From positions 806,001 to 870,000 of the forward strand of contig OZ253494.1 of NCBI GenBank assembly GCA_965262015.1: DNA of 64,000 nt, given 5' to 3'. A program made the position numbers and the translations under genes. Positions 36,501-44,588 of this stretch are shown here, one piece after another (the first letter of the stretch is position 1; each line of letters begins with the position of its first letter). This DNA comes from G965262015 sp965262015. GTDB taxonomy: Bacteria > Spirochaetota > Leptospiria > Turneriellales > CBDBES01. The notes under the pieces are model-generated. The model saw nothing but the letters and a program-made list of their open reading frames with translations, was not told the DNA's origin and did not search any database.

Positions 36501-38320
36501 GTCCCAGTACCCGCCAACGTACTAACCACACCACCAGACGTTATCTTACGGATACGATGGTTATTGTAATCTGCCACATATAGATTGCCTGAACCATCAA
36601 TCGCTACTCCATGAGGCTTATTGAATTGTGCTACATTACCTGCACCATCCATAAAACCTGCAGTCCCAGTACCCGCCAACGTACTAACCACACCCGCCGA
36701 CGTTATCTTGCGGATACGATTGTTGTTCTGATCTGCCACATATACATTGCCTGAATCATCAAGCACTACCCCAGTAGGCCCTCTAAATTGTGCTACATTA
36801 CTCGCACCATCCCTAAATCCACTAACAGTACCCGCCAACGTCTCAACAGACACTAGAGTACAGGTTTCATTACTTTTTAAGGTATAATAGTTATTACAAG
36901 AAACACACTTTTCTATATTGTCAGTAGAAATCTTTACCGTTGAGGGGGTTCCATTCGTACAGATGGGGTCAAAAATGGGAATCTGGGTCGCACCATCATC
37001 TTCACCATTCATCTTGAACATACCAATACCACGGTCAGAACCAGCAGTAAAAACATAGTATCTACCATCAATATGCACAGAAGCAATAGCTCGAACATTA
37101 CGAAGGTGTAAACCTGGCATAGCATACATTACGTTAACATAGTCTAAACCACTCGCTGAAGCACGATAAATACCCATAGAATATGTGTTGTTAGGAAACA
37201 ATAGATAGCTGGTATCTGCATAATAAATATGCAATAGGTTAAATATACCAGATACAAACTCCTGTCTACCATTGTCGAAATCCCATAAAATACTAACTAT
37301 GTGTTTTAGGCTACCGTCCGTCCTGGATACCTTAAACAAGCTTACACTACCAATACGATCACCCGCAACCAACAAAAAAACAGGAGCATTTTCATTCGCA
37401 CTAAATATCTCTAAGGCACTTATAGCATAAAAACCATACCGATTGGGCCTTCCATACCCAAAATCATCTGTTTCTACCGACCCCTCGGATACTACATCAT
37501 CATGTCGAATACTGCTGATATAGGTCATGGCACCACTACTATCCATTCTGTAAGAGGTTAATAGGCTGTTATCTTGCCTGTCCATGCTACCCACAAAAAT
37601 AACTGGACCACTTGGAGTTTGTATTGAACGAATGTCAGCTATCAGTGGCAACAGCTCGTTGCTATTAAGGGGAACTGTACTCTCTAAGGTAGCTTCATCG
37701 TTCTCGAATTTATAAATACTTAATCCCTTGCCTTCCAAGACACTATGTTCTAGTACACCACTGCCCACGATCAAAAAAGTATCCGTGCCGTGAGTTACCA
37801 CATGCAGATATGAGGTATATTTAAGGTTAATATCTTCTGTGTCTGCTCTGGAATCAATTATGGTGAGCTTGCCGTCTATACCGACCTCAAAAATATTAAA
37901 ACCACTCTCTTTAAAAGAGCTAGTAGCGACATAATGTTGTTCATTTACCTGAAAGGTAATTAGCTCATTAACTTCTTCTAAATGGTAAGCCGGGCTATCA
38001 ACATCCATTATGGTTTGGATATGTTCTAATTGTGCATCTGAAATATTAAACACTAGAATGGCATTGTCGCTACGGGCACCCGCATACAGATATCTTTCAT
38101 TACCTGCCATAGTGACAGTTGCTAAAGCAGAAATCTCAAGGAGTCTATACTCGGATGTTCCTTCAAATCCTTCTATAAATTCTAGGAAATTGGGGTTGCC
38201 AATGGAGGGTGATTCAGGTCTCCTCTCTTGCTCTATATATTCCCTTACATTACCACAACTAGGGGAAAATAAAAATATTGTGAGAAAAACAAGAAGTATA
38301 TGTCTTAAAGTACGGATCAT
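33545..38320 (-). CDS. Giant lipoprotein: propeller plus three Cys-rich/six-blade NHL propellers
   Basis: 1591 residues. The lipoprotein signal ends LFLFSPSC. Residues about 40-420 look like a seven-bladed lactonase/YncE-type propeller (for example NERYLYAGARSDNAILVFNI). Then three modules follow, each a Cys-rich piece (DPICTNGTPST...KC.SC...YYTLKS.ETC) and exactly six NHL blades (GVAVD.SGNVYVAD.NNHRIRKI pattern); the third has a doubled Cys piece. The layout predicts four propellers on a stalk at the cell surface, suited to protein or glycan binding. Blade DNA is highly repetitive, so copy number may vary by recombination. It is a larger paralogue of the gene at 31.4 kb, with similar 3' flanks, but has no simple-repeat tract at its start. 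Confidence 0.88.
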   Translation of the reverse strand: MIRTLRHILLVFLTIFLFSPSCGNVREYIEQERRPESPSIGNPNFLEFIEGFEGTSEYRLLEISALATVTMAGNERYLYAGARSDNAILVFNISDAQLEHIQTIMDVDSPAYHLEEVNELITFQVNEQHYVATSSFKESGFNIFEVGIDGKLTIIDSRADTEDINLKYTSYLHVVTHGTDTFLIVGSGVLEHSVLEGKGLSIYKFENDEATLESTVPLNSNELLPLIADIRSIQTPSGPVIFVGSMDRQDNSLLTSYRMDSSGAMTYISSIRHDDVVSEGSVETDDFGYGRPNRYGFYAISALEIFSANENAPVFLLVAGDRIGSVSLFKVSRTDGSLKHIVSILWDFDNGRQEFVSGIFNLLHIYYADTSYLLFPNNTYSMGIYRASASGLDYVNVMYAMPGLHLRNVRAIASVHIDGRYYVFTAGSDRGIGMFKMNGEDDGATQIPIFDPICTNGTPSTVKISTDNIEKCVSCNNYYTLKSNETCTLVSVETLAGTVSGFRDGASNVAQFRGPTGVVLDDSGNVYVADQNNNRIRKITSAGVVSTLAGTGTAGFMDGAGNVAQFNKPHGVAIDGSGNLYVADYNNHRIRKITSGGVVSTLAGTGTAGFMDGASNVAQFNNPHGVVIDDSGNVYVADTDNHSIRKITSGGVVSTLAGTGTAGFMDGAGNVALFSEPRGVAVDNSGNVYVGDENNHRIRKITSGGVVSTLAGTGTAGFMDGVGNVAQFNEPHGVAVDGLGNVYVADINNHSIRKITSGGVVTTLAGTGTAGSTDGAGNVAQFNIPYGVAIDGLGNVYVVGAWGNNRVRKIIIEPPTLDPICTNGTPSTAKVFFANTEKCASCDNYYALKSDKTCAPVSVETLAGTVSGFRDGASNVAQLKDPRGVAVDNSSNVYVADKNNHSIRKITSGGVVSTLAGTGGSGFMDGAGNVAKFSYPHGVAVDGSGFVYVADTSNHRIRKITSGGVVSTLAGTGGSGFMDGAGNVAQFNSPVGVAVDGSGFVYVADKNNNRIRKITSSGVVTTLAGTGGSGFMDGAGNVAQFNKPNGVAVDVSGFVYVADSDNNRIRKITSGGVVTTLAGAVSGFMDGAGNVARFNKPKGIAVDVSGNVYVADSSNHRIREITSGGVVSTLAGSGGGFVDGAGNVAKFSKPYGVAVDGLGNLYVGSTWTNNRIRKLIIEPPTLDPICTNGTPSTVKVFFANTEKCASCNSGFDLNGELCGGFDPICMNGVALMVKVPTANIKKCDSCDSYYVLKKSDETCVIVSVETLAGTGDQGFRNGAGNVAKFNFPSGVTVDGSDNVYVGDTNNQRIRKITSGGVVSTLAGTGAAGFRNSAGNVAKFKNPQGVVVDGSGNVYVADQNNHRIRKITSSGVVSTLAGMGTLGGFVDGVVSVAKFSYPQGVAVDSSGNVYVADVSNHRIRKIITNSMGVVEVSTFAGTGTHGFRDGAGNVAKFNEPRGVAIDSSGNIYVADGDNHRIRKITSSGLVSTLAGTGSSGSTNGAGNVARFNEPRGVAVDSLGNVYVADTDNHRIRKITSSGLVSTLAGTGNYGFMDGAGNVARFNSPTGIAVDSDGNVYVADYTNHRIRKITIPQ

Positions 38321-38580
38321 ACAATCACTTTCTCCATGGTAAACTTATCGTCATAAAAGATTTAAATTTAAATTTAAGTTTGGTCTGTCTGTCATATTTT
38401 TATACTCTTTCTTTACACCGAAGAAATAAGATTATAGATAAATTGTCTAATGTTTTTTTACATCAAAGTACTTTTAAATTACTATAAAAATTAGTTATGG
38501 AGAAATAGATCAAAGTCTGCTGTGGTATTTGCTGTTATAGAAAGAACTTTACATGTTAGAACTCTCTAAAATCATATACT

Positions 38581-38859
38581 ATGAATGTGCCCCTGATATA
38601 TCTGCGTCGCCTTACATTGGATAGAGCCAGGGCAAAACTACTTCATGAAATAGAACTCTATTTTGCACGAGGTTATGAAAAAGTTAAAGTTATACATGGT
38701 GTGGGGACATATGTCATACACAACATGGTTGTTGAAGAAATTGCAAAAATAGATTATGTTGAACATATACAAACGCCTTTAAGTTTTAATGATGGGGAAT
38801 TATATATACGTTTATTAATACCAAAACTACAAAAACTCCATCAAATCATGGAATGGTAA
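38581..38859 (+). CDS. Small Smr-domain-like protein
   Basis: 92 residues, one Smr-like domain. RRLTLDRARAKLLHEIELYFARGYEKVKVIHGVGTYVIHNMVVEEI follows the Smr layout, including the HGxGT loop. The usual LDLHG start is replaced by YLRRL, so a key His/Asp pair may be missing. Smr domains of MutS2 and related proteins nick or bind nucleic acid. Alone between the NHL gene and spoVG. Activity uncertain. Confidence 0.7.
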   Translation: MNVPLIYLRRLTLDRARAKLLHEIELYFARGYEKVKVIHGVGTYVIHNMVVEEIAKIDYVEHIQTPLSFNDGELYIRLLIPKLQKLHQIMEW

Positions 38860-39090
38860 GTTTTCTATTTAAAAGAATATATTTGTATAAAAAATAAAAA
38901 AATTGTTATGTTTTACATAAAAAAACCGACCTAATAAAGCACTGACTGATTGAAAGAGGTAAGAGATAGGTGGTTTGTATAAAATCTCCTTTAATTCTTT
39001 AGCTTTATTTCTGAAGGAGCTATATAAAACTATCTGTTACTACCTCTTTAAATACCTACCGAAAAAAATAGTAATAGGAGGTACGTTACT

Positions 39091-39426
39091 GTGTCCACTC
39101 AAGACATAATAAGCAAGATTTACATCTCACCTGAAGGCAAAGAAAAAAACATATTGGGATATGCGAATATTGTCATAAACTCAATGTTTATGATCAAGAA
39201 TATACGTATAGTTAAGGGAAGAAAAGGTGTTTTTCTAGGTATGCCATCAAATAAGAATAAAAAAGGTGAATATGTAGATATATTTTTTCCTACTAATCAA
39301 GAATCGAGAGAATACTTAACACATCTTATTGTTAGTCAATTTCAAGCTGAATACCCAGAGTTAATGGAAGGTATTGGAATTTATTCTGTACAAAAAGATT
39401 ATGTGAGTTTTAAAAGTAAAAATTAA
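39091..39426 (+). CDS. spoVG: SpoVG family RNA/DNA-binding regulator
   Basis: 111 residues from a GTG start, chosen because AGGAGGT lies 8-9 nt upstream. LGYANIVINSMFMIKNIRIVKGRKGVFLGMPSNKN...DIFFPTN is the SpoVG core. In other bacteria, including Borrelia, SpoVG binds nucleic acid and tunes gene expression. Its last 4 bp overlap the end of the convergent pyk gene. Confidence 0.95.
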   Translation: MSTQDIISKIYISPEGKEKNILGYANIVINSMFMIKNIRIVKGRKGVFLGMPSNKNKKGEYVDIFFPTNQESREYLTHLIVSQFQAEYPELMEGIGIYSVQKDYVSFKSKN

Positions 39427-40847
39427 ATTCGTCTGATCTGGACAGCTTTTGACATAGAGGCCACCGTGGTTATGTTAGACAATATAACCACGGTGGAACC
39501 AAGGGGCAGTAGGTTTTTCTGTCTAATAATTTTAATAGCGTGTTGTATATCACTTTCTGGTTTGTTAGATAGTGTAATGAATTGTGGATAACAATTACGA
39601 CCAAGAATTAATTTTTTGTATGTGGTATCTTGATCTGTAAAGGCGAATACTGGAGATACATGTGGATGAAAGGACAATATAATATCTGCCATAACGCCGT
39701 CATGGGTAAAGACAAAAATAGCTTTGGCCTGTTCGTAAAAAGCTAGGTCTACAGCTACCTTGGATAGTTTTTCGTTTGAAGTATGACTTGTACGCTCGAT
39801 CGCCCATCCAATACCACCTGACTGTTCTGTACGTTTTGCTATTTTATGTAAGTACTCAACAGCTTTAACTGGGTATTGGCCGACTGCTGTTTCACCTGAC
39901 AACATGATGCCGTCTGCCTCCTCAAAAACAGCGTTAGCTACATCGGTAACTTCTGCTCTCGTAGGTAATGGATTTTCAATCATGGACTCTAACAAATGTG
40001 TAGCAATAATACACTTTTTGCCTAATTCACTAGTTTTTTTAATAATTTTTCTTTGGATGATGGGTAGTTCTTCAATAGGTACTTCAACTCCTAAATCACC
40101 TCGAGCGACCATAACTCCATAAGAAGCCTGTATAATTTCTTCATAGTTTTGTACTCCAAAAAAATCTTCTATCTTGGCAATGATACCTATATTTTTATTC
40201 TGGTCCTTAAATAATCTGTTACAATCTAAAACGTCTTGTGCGGAACGCACAAAAGATAAGGCAATAAAATTGACATCATGTTGAATTCCAAAAAGAATGT
40301 CTCTTTCGTCATGGGGAGTGATAGCAGGTAGATTTATCCGTATACCAGGTAAATTAATATGTCGTCGTGACCTCATTAGTCCACCATCTACCACAGTACA
40401 CTTGAAACCAAAGTCTGTTTTCTGGATCACATCTAAATTGATTAAACCGTTATCTACTGTAATCCGATCGCCCGCATCCAGGCTATCTTTTAGATCAGAA
40501 TAATCTATAACAATACTACTTTTTTGCTCAACATTAGCACCCCCACCCACCGTCACATCCACGACAGAACCAACTTCAAGCATATAGCTTTCATTGATAT
40601 CTCCAGTCCTAATCTCTGGTCCTTTCGTATCTAATAATATACCGATTGGAGTTATGGACTGTTCATTTAAAGAATTAACCTTTCCCATGACATCCGCACA
40701 TTCTTCTATACTACTGTGGGACATATTCAAACGGACAATGTCCATACCCGCTTCATATAGTTTTTTTAAGGCCTCATATGAAGAGGTTTTGGGCCCAATG
40801 GTACAAATAATTTTTGTACGCCGTTGTAATCTATCTGACCACTGCAT
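39423..40847 (-). CDS. pyk: Pyruvate kinase
   Basis: 474 residues, full length. TKIICTIGPKTSSYEALKKLYEAGMDIVRLNMSHS, the active-site IIAKIEDFFGVQNYEEII (catalytic Lys) followed by GVMVARGDLGVEVP, and ATHLLESMIENPLPTRAEVTDVANAVF with GIMLSGETAVGQYP identify it. It makes ATP and pyruvate from PEP at the end of glycolysis. A 13-bp perfect inverted repeat lies inside its last codons (39461-39496). Confidence 0.98.
   Translation of the reverse strand: MQWSDRLQRRTKIICTIGPKTSSYEALKKLYEAGMDIVRLNMSHSSIEECADVMGKVNSLNEQSITPIGILLDTKGPEIRTGDINESYMLEVGSVVDVTVGGGANVEQKSSIVIDYSDLKDSLDAGDRITVDNGLINLDVIQKTDFGFKCTVVDGGLMRSRRHINLPGIRINLPAITPHDERDILFGIQHDVNFIALSFVRSAQDVLDCNRLFKDQNKNIGIIAKIEDFFGVQNYEEIIQASYGVMVARGDLGVEVPIEELPIIQRKIIKKTSELGKKCIIATHLLESMIENPLPTRAEVTDVANAVFEEADGIMLSGETAVGQYPVKAVEYLHKIAKRTEQSGGIGWAIERTSHTSNEKLSKVAVDLAFYEQAKAIFVFTHDGVMADIILSFHPHVSPVFAFTDQDTTYKKLILGRNCYPQFITLSNKPESDIQHAIKIIRQKNLLPLGSTVVILSNITTVASMSKAVQIRRI
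39461..39496. repeat. Perfect 13-bp inverted repeat inside the 3' end of pyk
   Basis: CCACCGTGGTTAT (39461-39473) and ATAACCACGGTGG (39484-39496) with a 10-nt loop. On the plus strand it sits 35 bp after the spoVG stop, where an mRNA 3' hairpin would protect or end the spoVG transcript, yet it also encodes the VVILSNITTVA part of pyruvate kinase. No T-run follows. Confidence 0.85.
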
Positions 40848-40915
40848 ATATTAAGAATAAAATATTGTTGATTCCAAGGTTATAGTAAATATACTTCAAA
40901 GTAGAATTTAATTCT

Positions 40916-41713
40916 CTATTTAGTATTAGTTTTTTTATCTTCTGACTGTAATAATGACTGGTAAGAATCTATGCCAGACTTACATTTAGATGCCAAGGTG
41001 GAATCACCTATTAGATTACAGATCTGGTAAAGCTCTTCTAATAAACGAATTGCGTACGAAACATCATTCATAGATTTAGTGGAGAGGTGAAACTTATTTA
41101 TGTATTCCGTAGCAGCAAAAAAAAGTTTTTCTTTGATGAAAGCCATATAAGTTTGTAAAAGTTCATAGTCTGGATGTCTGGGATCTCTTATTTTCTGAAA
41201 AGCCATAAAATCAAACAAACTTTTACTGGATAAAGCCATCTTAACCCATAAGTCAGGAAACGACCATTTCCACTTAGTTGTCTCGCCATACGCATTAATC
41301 AAAAATGTAATGGTACGATGGATTGACTGGATAAGGTTCCATTTTTGTTGCAGAGTAAACGCAGATATCTTTTCTAACTCTTCTTTTCTATCAAGAATGC
41401 GTTCCCCCACCACGAGGGAGACAACTAAATCCATCTCGGCAAATATTTTGTGAATATTTTTCCTTACGGAGTCAAGAAAACCAACGTTTCTTATGCCCAA
41501 CATATTTTGCGATTGTTCACTCATTTGAAGATATAATCCACATTCTTTAAGCAAATTTCCAATGATCCCTAAAGAATAATACGGACTCAATTTAGGGTTA
41601 TCTCGTGCTTTTCGCTTGAATGTTTTTGATTCGTTAACATAGTCAGTAATCTGCTTTCTTTCTTCCCTAATTTTCTCCTGGTATTCTTTTTTAAGAAGAG
41701 CTTTATCATCCAT
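40916..41713 (-). CDS. Hypothetical cytosolic helical protein
   Basis: 265 residues, no signal peptide or membrane segment; mostly predicted helix with a charged N-terminus (KKEYQEKIREERKQITDYV). Contains a Trp-rich stretch (KWKWSFPDLWVKMALSSKSLFDF split across KWKWSFPDLW and VKMALSSKS). Not recognised. It lies 32 bp downstream of lgt on the same strand and may be cotranscribed. Confidence 0.7.
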   Translation of the reverse strand: MDDKALLKKEYQEKIREERKQITDYVNESKTFKRKARDNPKLSPYYSLGIIGNLLKECGLYLQMSEQSQNMLGIRNVGFLDSVRKNIHKIFAEMDLVVSLVVGERILDRKEELEKISAFTLQQKWNLIQSIHRTITFLINAYGETTKWKWSFPDLWVKMALSSKSLFDFMAFQKIRDPRHPDYELLQTYMAFIKEKLFFAATEYINKFHLSTKSMNDVSYAIRLLEELYQICNLIGDSTLASKCKSGIDSYQSLLQSEDKKTNTK

Positions 41714-41745
41714 AACTCAGTAGACAACTGCCTTAAAAGCACTTG

Positions 41746-42651
41746 TTACCATCTCTCACGAACAAAGGTAAACATCTCTTTTCTTATGATGGCAAAATAA
41801 GTGAGAGAGCCCATGATAAGACAAAGAGAAACCAATTGTGCTTGAGTAAGACCCAACGACGTATTAGGATTTAAGCGGATAAATTCAACAAAGAAACGAA
41901 AAATTCCGTGAAGGAATAGCCACAAGGCAAGCACAGAAGCACCAGGCCAGTCTTTTCTACGTGTAAACCACAGAAAAGCAAATACTACCCAGGCAAATAG
42001 AGCTTCAAACAAAGGAGTATTGTAAACCATAACGTTTGGATCTCCATATTTAGCCACAATCGCAGACCAAGGATAAGCACCATGAGGAAATGCCATGGCA
42101 AAAGGCACAGGCCAGTTATAAGGACATTGTGTACCATAACAACCATCTCCAGACGCAATACACCCCAGACGACCTACTCCATAGGAAAAGGCTAGTGGAA
42201 GAACTAGAAAACGACTGACGGGCCATGGGGAAGTTTTTAAAGTACGATGCAAATAAATTGCTAAAGCAATAACAACAAGTATTAGACCTCCATACCACGT
42301 TAGCCCTGCACCAGAGAACAAACGTGCAATCATTCCACTAAAACCATGCCAATCATTCCACGTCTCAAATACAAAAAATATTTTTGCACCTACTATGCCA
42401 CCGATAATACCAATACCTACTATTGTGTCGATCATTTCGTAAGCAACCCCTTTATCTGAAGAAAATGCCCAGTAATTCAATCTAAGTATTATACGACCTG
42501 AGATAAAAGACAGGGCCAGCATAAAACCATACGTTGATATCTGGAACCAGGATAGATACGAAGGCAAAAAATCAAATTTAATGAATCCTTGATCATAGGA
42601 AATACCCATCCAAGATACCATTAAAATTGTGGAAAAACCAGTAATAATCAT
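41746..42651 (-). CDS. lgt: Prolipoprotein diacylglyceryl transferase
   Basis: 301 residues with about seven membrane segments. YGFMLALSFISGRII near the N-terminus, the active-site region GAGLTWYGGLI, the GVGRLGCIASGDGCYG signature (the variant form in place of GR.GNF.N.E) and the HGIFRFFVEFIR end are Lgt features. It transfers diacylglycerol to lipobox cysteines and so serves the many lipoproteins encoded in this window. Confidence 0.93.
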   Translation of the reverse strand: MIITGFSTILMVSWMGISYDQGFIKFDFLPSYLSWFQISTYGFMLALSFISGRIILRLNYWAFSSDKGVAYEMIDTIVGIGIIGGIVGAKIFFVFETWNDWHGFSGMIARLFSGAGLTWYGGLILVVIALAIYLHRTLKTSPWPVSRFLVLPLAFSYGVGRLGCIASGDGCYGTQCPYNWPVPFAMAFPHGAYPWSAIVAKYGDPNVMVYNTPLFEALFAWVVFAFLWFTRRKDWPGASVLALWLFLHGIFRFFVEFIRLNPNTSLGLTQAQLVSLCLIMGSLTYFAIIRKEMFTFVRERW

Positions 42652-42716
42652 ACACCCCAGGTGAAATACAGTGAAAAACCTATTGTCAAGGAATAAAACT
42701 TTTATTTATGTGAACT

Positions 42717-43460
42717 ATGATAGAACAACCACAATGGAAACGAAAGCTATTTCATTTGTCTGGTATCTTTATACCTATAATTATTTTTATAGATGGTTTA
42801 GATCACCCGTCCATCACATATTTTATAGATAATACAAGAACATTTTCTTTTATTACCTTATCTTTTCTCACTATAACAATAACCCTGCTAGATTTTGCTC
42901 GAGTGAAAACAGGCTTCTTGCAGGGACTATTTGTAAAAATGGCAAAATACCTGGTCAAGCCCAAAGAAATGTACCAAATGAGTAGTGTGCCTCCTTTTTT
43001 ACTCTCGTCTACTATTGTAGTAGCGTTTTTCCCAAAAGAGATTATAGTTATGGCCATGCTATGTCTGTTAATAGGCGATCCTATGGCTTCACTCATGGGC
43101 ACAAGGTATGGGAAAACCATACTCTATAAAGGAAGAACCCTACTGGGTACGCTAAGTGGTATAACTGCATCTTTCATTTCATGTGCCATCTTCCTTTCTT
43201 TTGTGACATATAACTCTCAAACATTATTTATCTTATGGAATGCACAAGGTATATACCTAAATACCTGGTTCATGATTTTGGGGGGTATCATAGTGGGCTT
43301 TATACTAGAGTTAGTGGGAGGTGAAGGTATATTTTTGGATGATAATATGCTTATCACCTTGAGTGTTCCCATGACCATGGTTCTGATATGGTCTACATTA
43401 GAGAACCAAGCTTTTGGAAAATATATATTTTCTCTCCATGAACTTCTACATCCCATTTGA
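42717..43460 (+). CDS. Dolichol kinase/phosphatidate cytidylyltransferase-like membrane protein
   Basis: 247 residues, multi-spanning. KRKLFHLSGIFIP is the family N-terminal motif and LLIGDPMASLMGTRYGKTILYKGRTLLGTLSG the conserved CTP-dependent active-site region of the SEC59/VTE5/dolichol kinase group. Substrate could be phytol, polyprenol or diacylglycerol; the sequence does not decide. The GlmU-like gene begins 20 bp downstream. Confidence 0.85.
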   Translation: MIEQPQWKRKLFHLSGIFIPIIIFIDGLDHPSITYFIDNTRTFSFITLSFLTITITLLDFARVKTGFLQGLFVKMAKYLVKPKEMYQMSSVPPFLLSSTIVVAFFPKEIIVMAMLCLLIGDPMASLMGTRYGKTILYKGRTLLGTLSGITASFISCAIFLSFVTYNSQTLFILWNAQGIYLNTWFMILGGIIVGFILELVGGEGIFLDDNMLITLSVPMTMVLIWSTLENQAFGKYIFSLHELLHPI

Positions 43461-43480
43461 ACTGTAAGATATAAACCTTT

Positions 43481-44515
43481 ATGGAGATTCTGTATGACAC
43501 CAATACAAAACCTATAGAACCGATATTGCATCTAAAGCCATCTTTCACATGGCGAAATGGTATATTCTCTGAGATAGACAAAGCATTAAGTAATCTAGAT
43601 ATAGATAACGGTATTATAGTTAAAGGTAATAGGCCCAGACAATTTTACGAATATTTTTTAAAACAATACCAGATAGAAAACTTTGACCTCATACCATTAG
43701 ATGTCTCTGAATCACATAAAACGTATAAGCCAGAAAATATCATTAACCATGTAGATAAAAGGATTATTGATGATACAAAATATATAGACCAAACAAAATA
43801 TGATCATTATGCACAACAAAAGAACTTTGAGTACAAAGGGGATGCAAAAGACTTATGGTGCGGAAAGAATATTACGATCTCTCAGCAGTGTGTAATTGAC
43901 ACACAAAATGGGCCTGTAATACTTGGTGATAATACCAACATAGGACCATTCTCCTTTCTCAAGGGTCCCCTATTTATTGGCGATCATACCCAATTACATC
44001 AAATATCACTTAGTAATAGTGTGGTGGGACAATCATGTCGGCTAAGTGGTGAGATTACACAATGCATTATAGGTAATTTTAGTAATAAAAATCATGCAGG
44101 CTTTGTAGGACATTCTATCATAGGTGATTGGGTAAACATAGGTGCCATGGCAACCACATCCAATCTAAAGAATAATTATGGTAATATATGCCTTGAATAT
44201 CAGGGTAACTCTTATCAAACAAAACAAATCAAATTTGGTAGCATTATAGCTGATTTTAGCAAAATAGGCATAGGTACTCTATTAAATACAGGTACAATTA
44301 TAGATATAGGGGCTAATATCATACATCGCACAGATGTACAAAAATATTATCCTCCTTTCTTCTGGCTTGATAGCGACACATTATACGAATATGATAAATT
44401 TCTTCGTGATAATAAAACTATGATGAAACGTAGAAACCAAAATTTATCACACTTTATAATAACACGTTTATATGAGATTTACAGTTTCCAACAATGTACA
44501 TCTGATTTTATATAA
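43481..44515 (+). CDS. GlmU-like sugar nucleotidyltransferase/acyltransferase with LbH domain
   Basis: 344 residues. The N-terminal ~125 residues (GNRPRQFYEYFLKQY) resemble the reduced nucleotidyltransferase half of the 'GlmU family' proteins of Bacteroidetes and spirochaetes. From about 128 a hexapeptide left-handed beta helix runs (NGPVILGDNTNIGPFSFLKGPLFIG...VGHSIIGDWVNIGAMATTSNL). Probably acts on sugar nucleotides for envelope glycans. Exact substrate unknown. Confidence 0.75.
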   Translation: MEILYDTNTKPIEPILHLKPSFTWRNGIFSEIDKALSNLDIDNGIIVKGNRPRQFYEYFLKQYQIENFDLIPLDVSESHKTYKPENIINHVDKRIIDDTKYIDQTKYDHYAQQKNFEYKGDAKDLWCGKNITISQQCVIDTQNGPVILGDNTNIGPFSFLKGPLFIGDHTQLHQISLSNSVVGQSCRLSGEITQCIIGNFSNKNHAGFVGHSIIGDWVNIGAMATTSNLKNNYGNICLEYQGNSYQTKQIKFGSIIADFSKIGIGTLLNTGTIIDIGANIIHRTDVQKYYPPFFWLDSDTLYEYDKFLRDNKTMMKRRNQNLSHFIITRLYEIYSFQQCTSDFI

Positions 44516-44588
44516 AGTTGTTGACATACTGCATTTAAACAAGTACGCTCTGGCCCAGTATTTCAAGGGTTTGTAGATAAATCTACAA

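Noticed and set aside
33545..38320. Regular repeats suggesting a CRISPR-like or satellite array
   Set aside because: The repeats are in-frame NHL blades of one continuous reading frame with no uniform spacer length.
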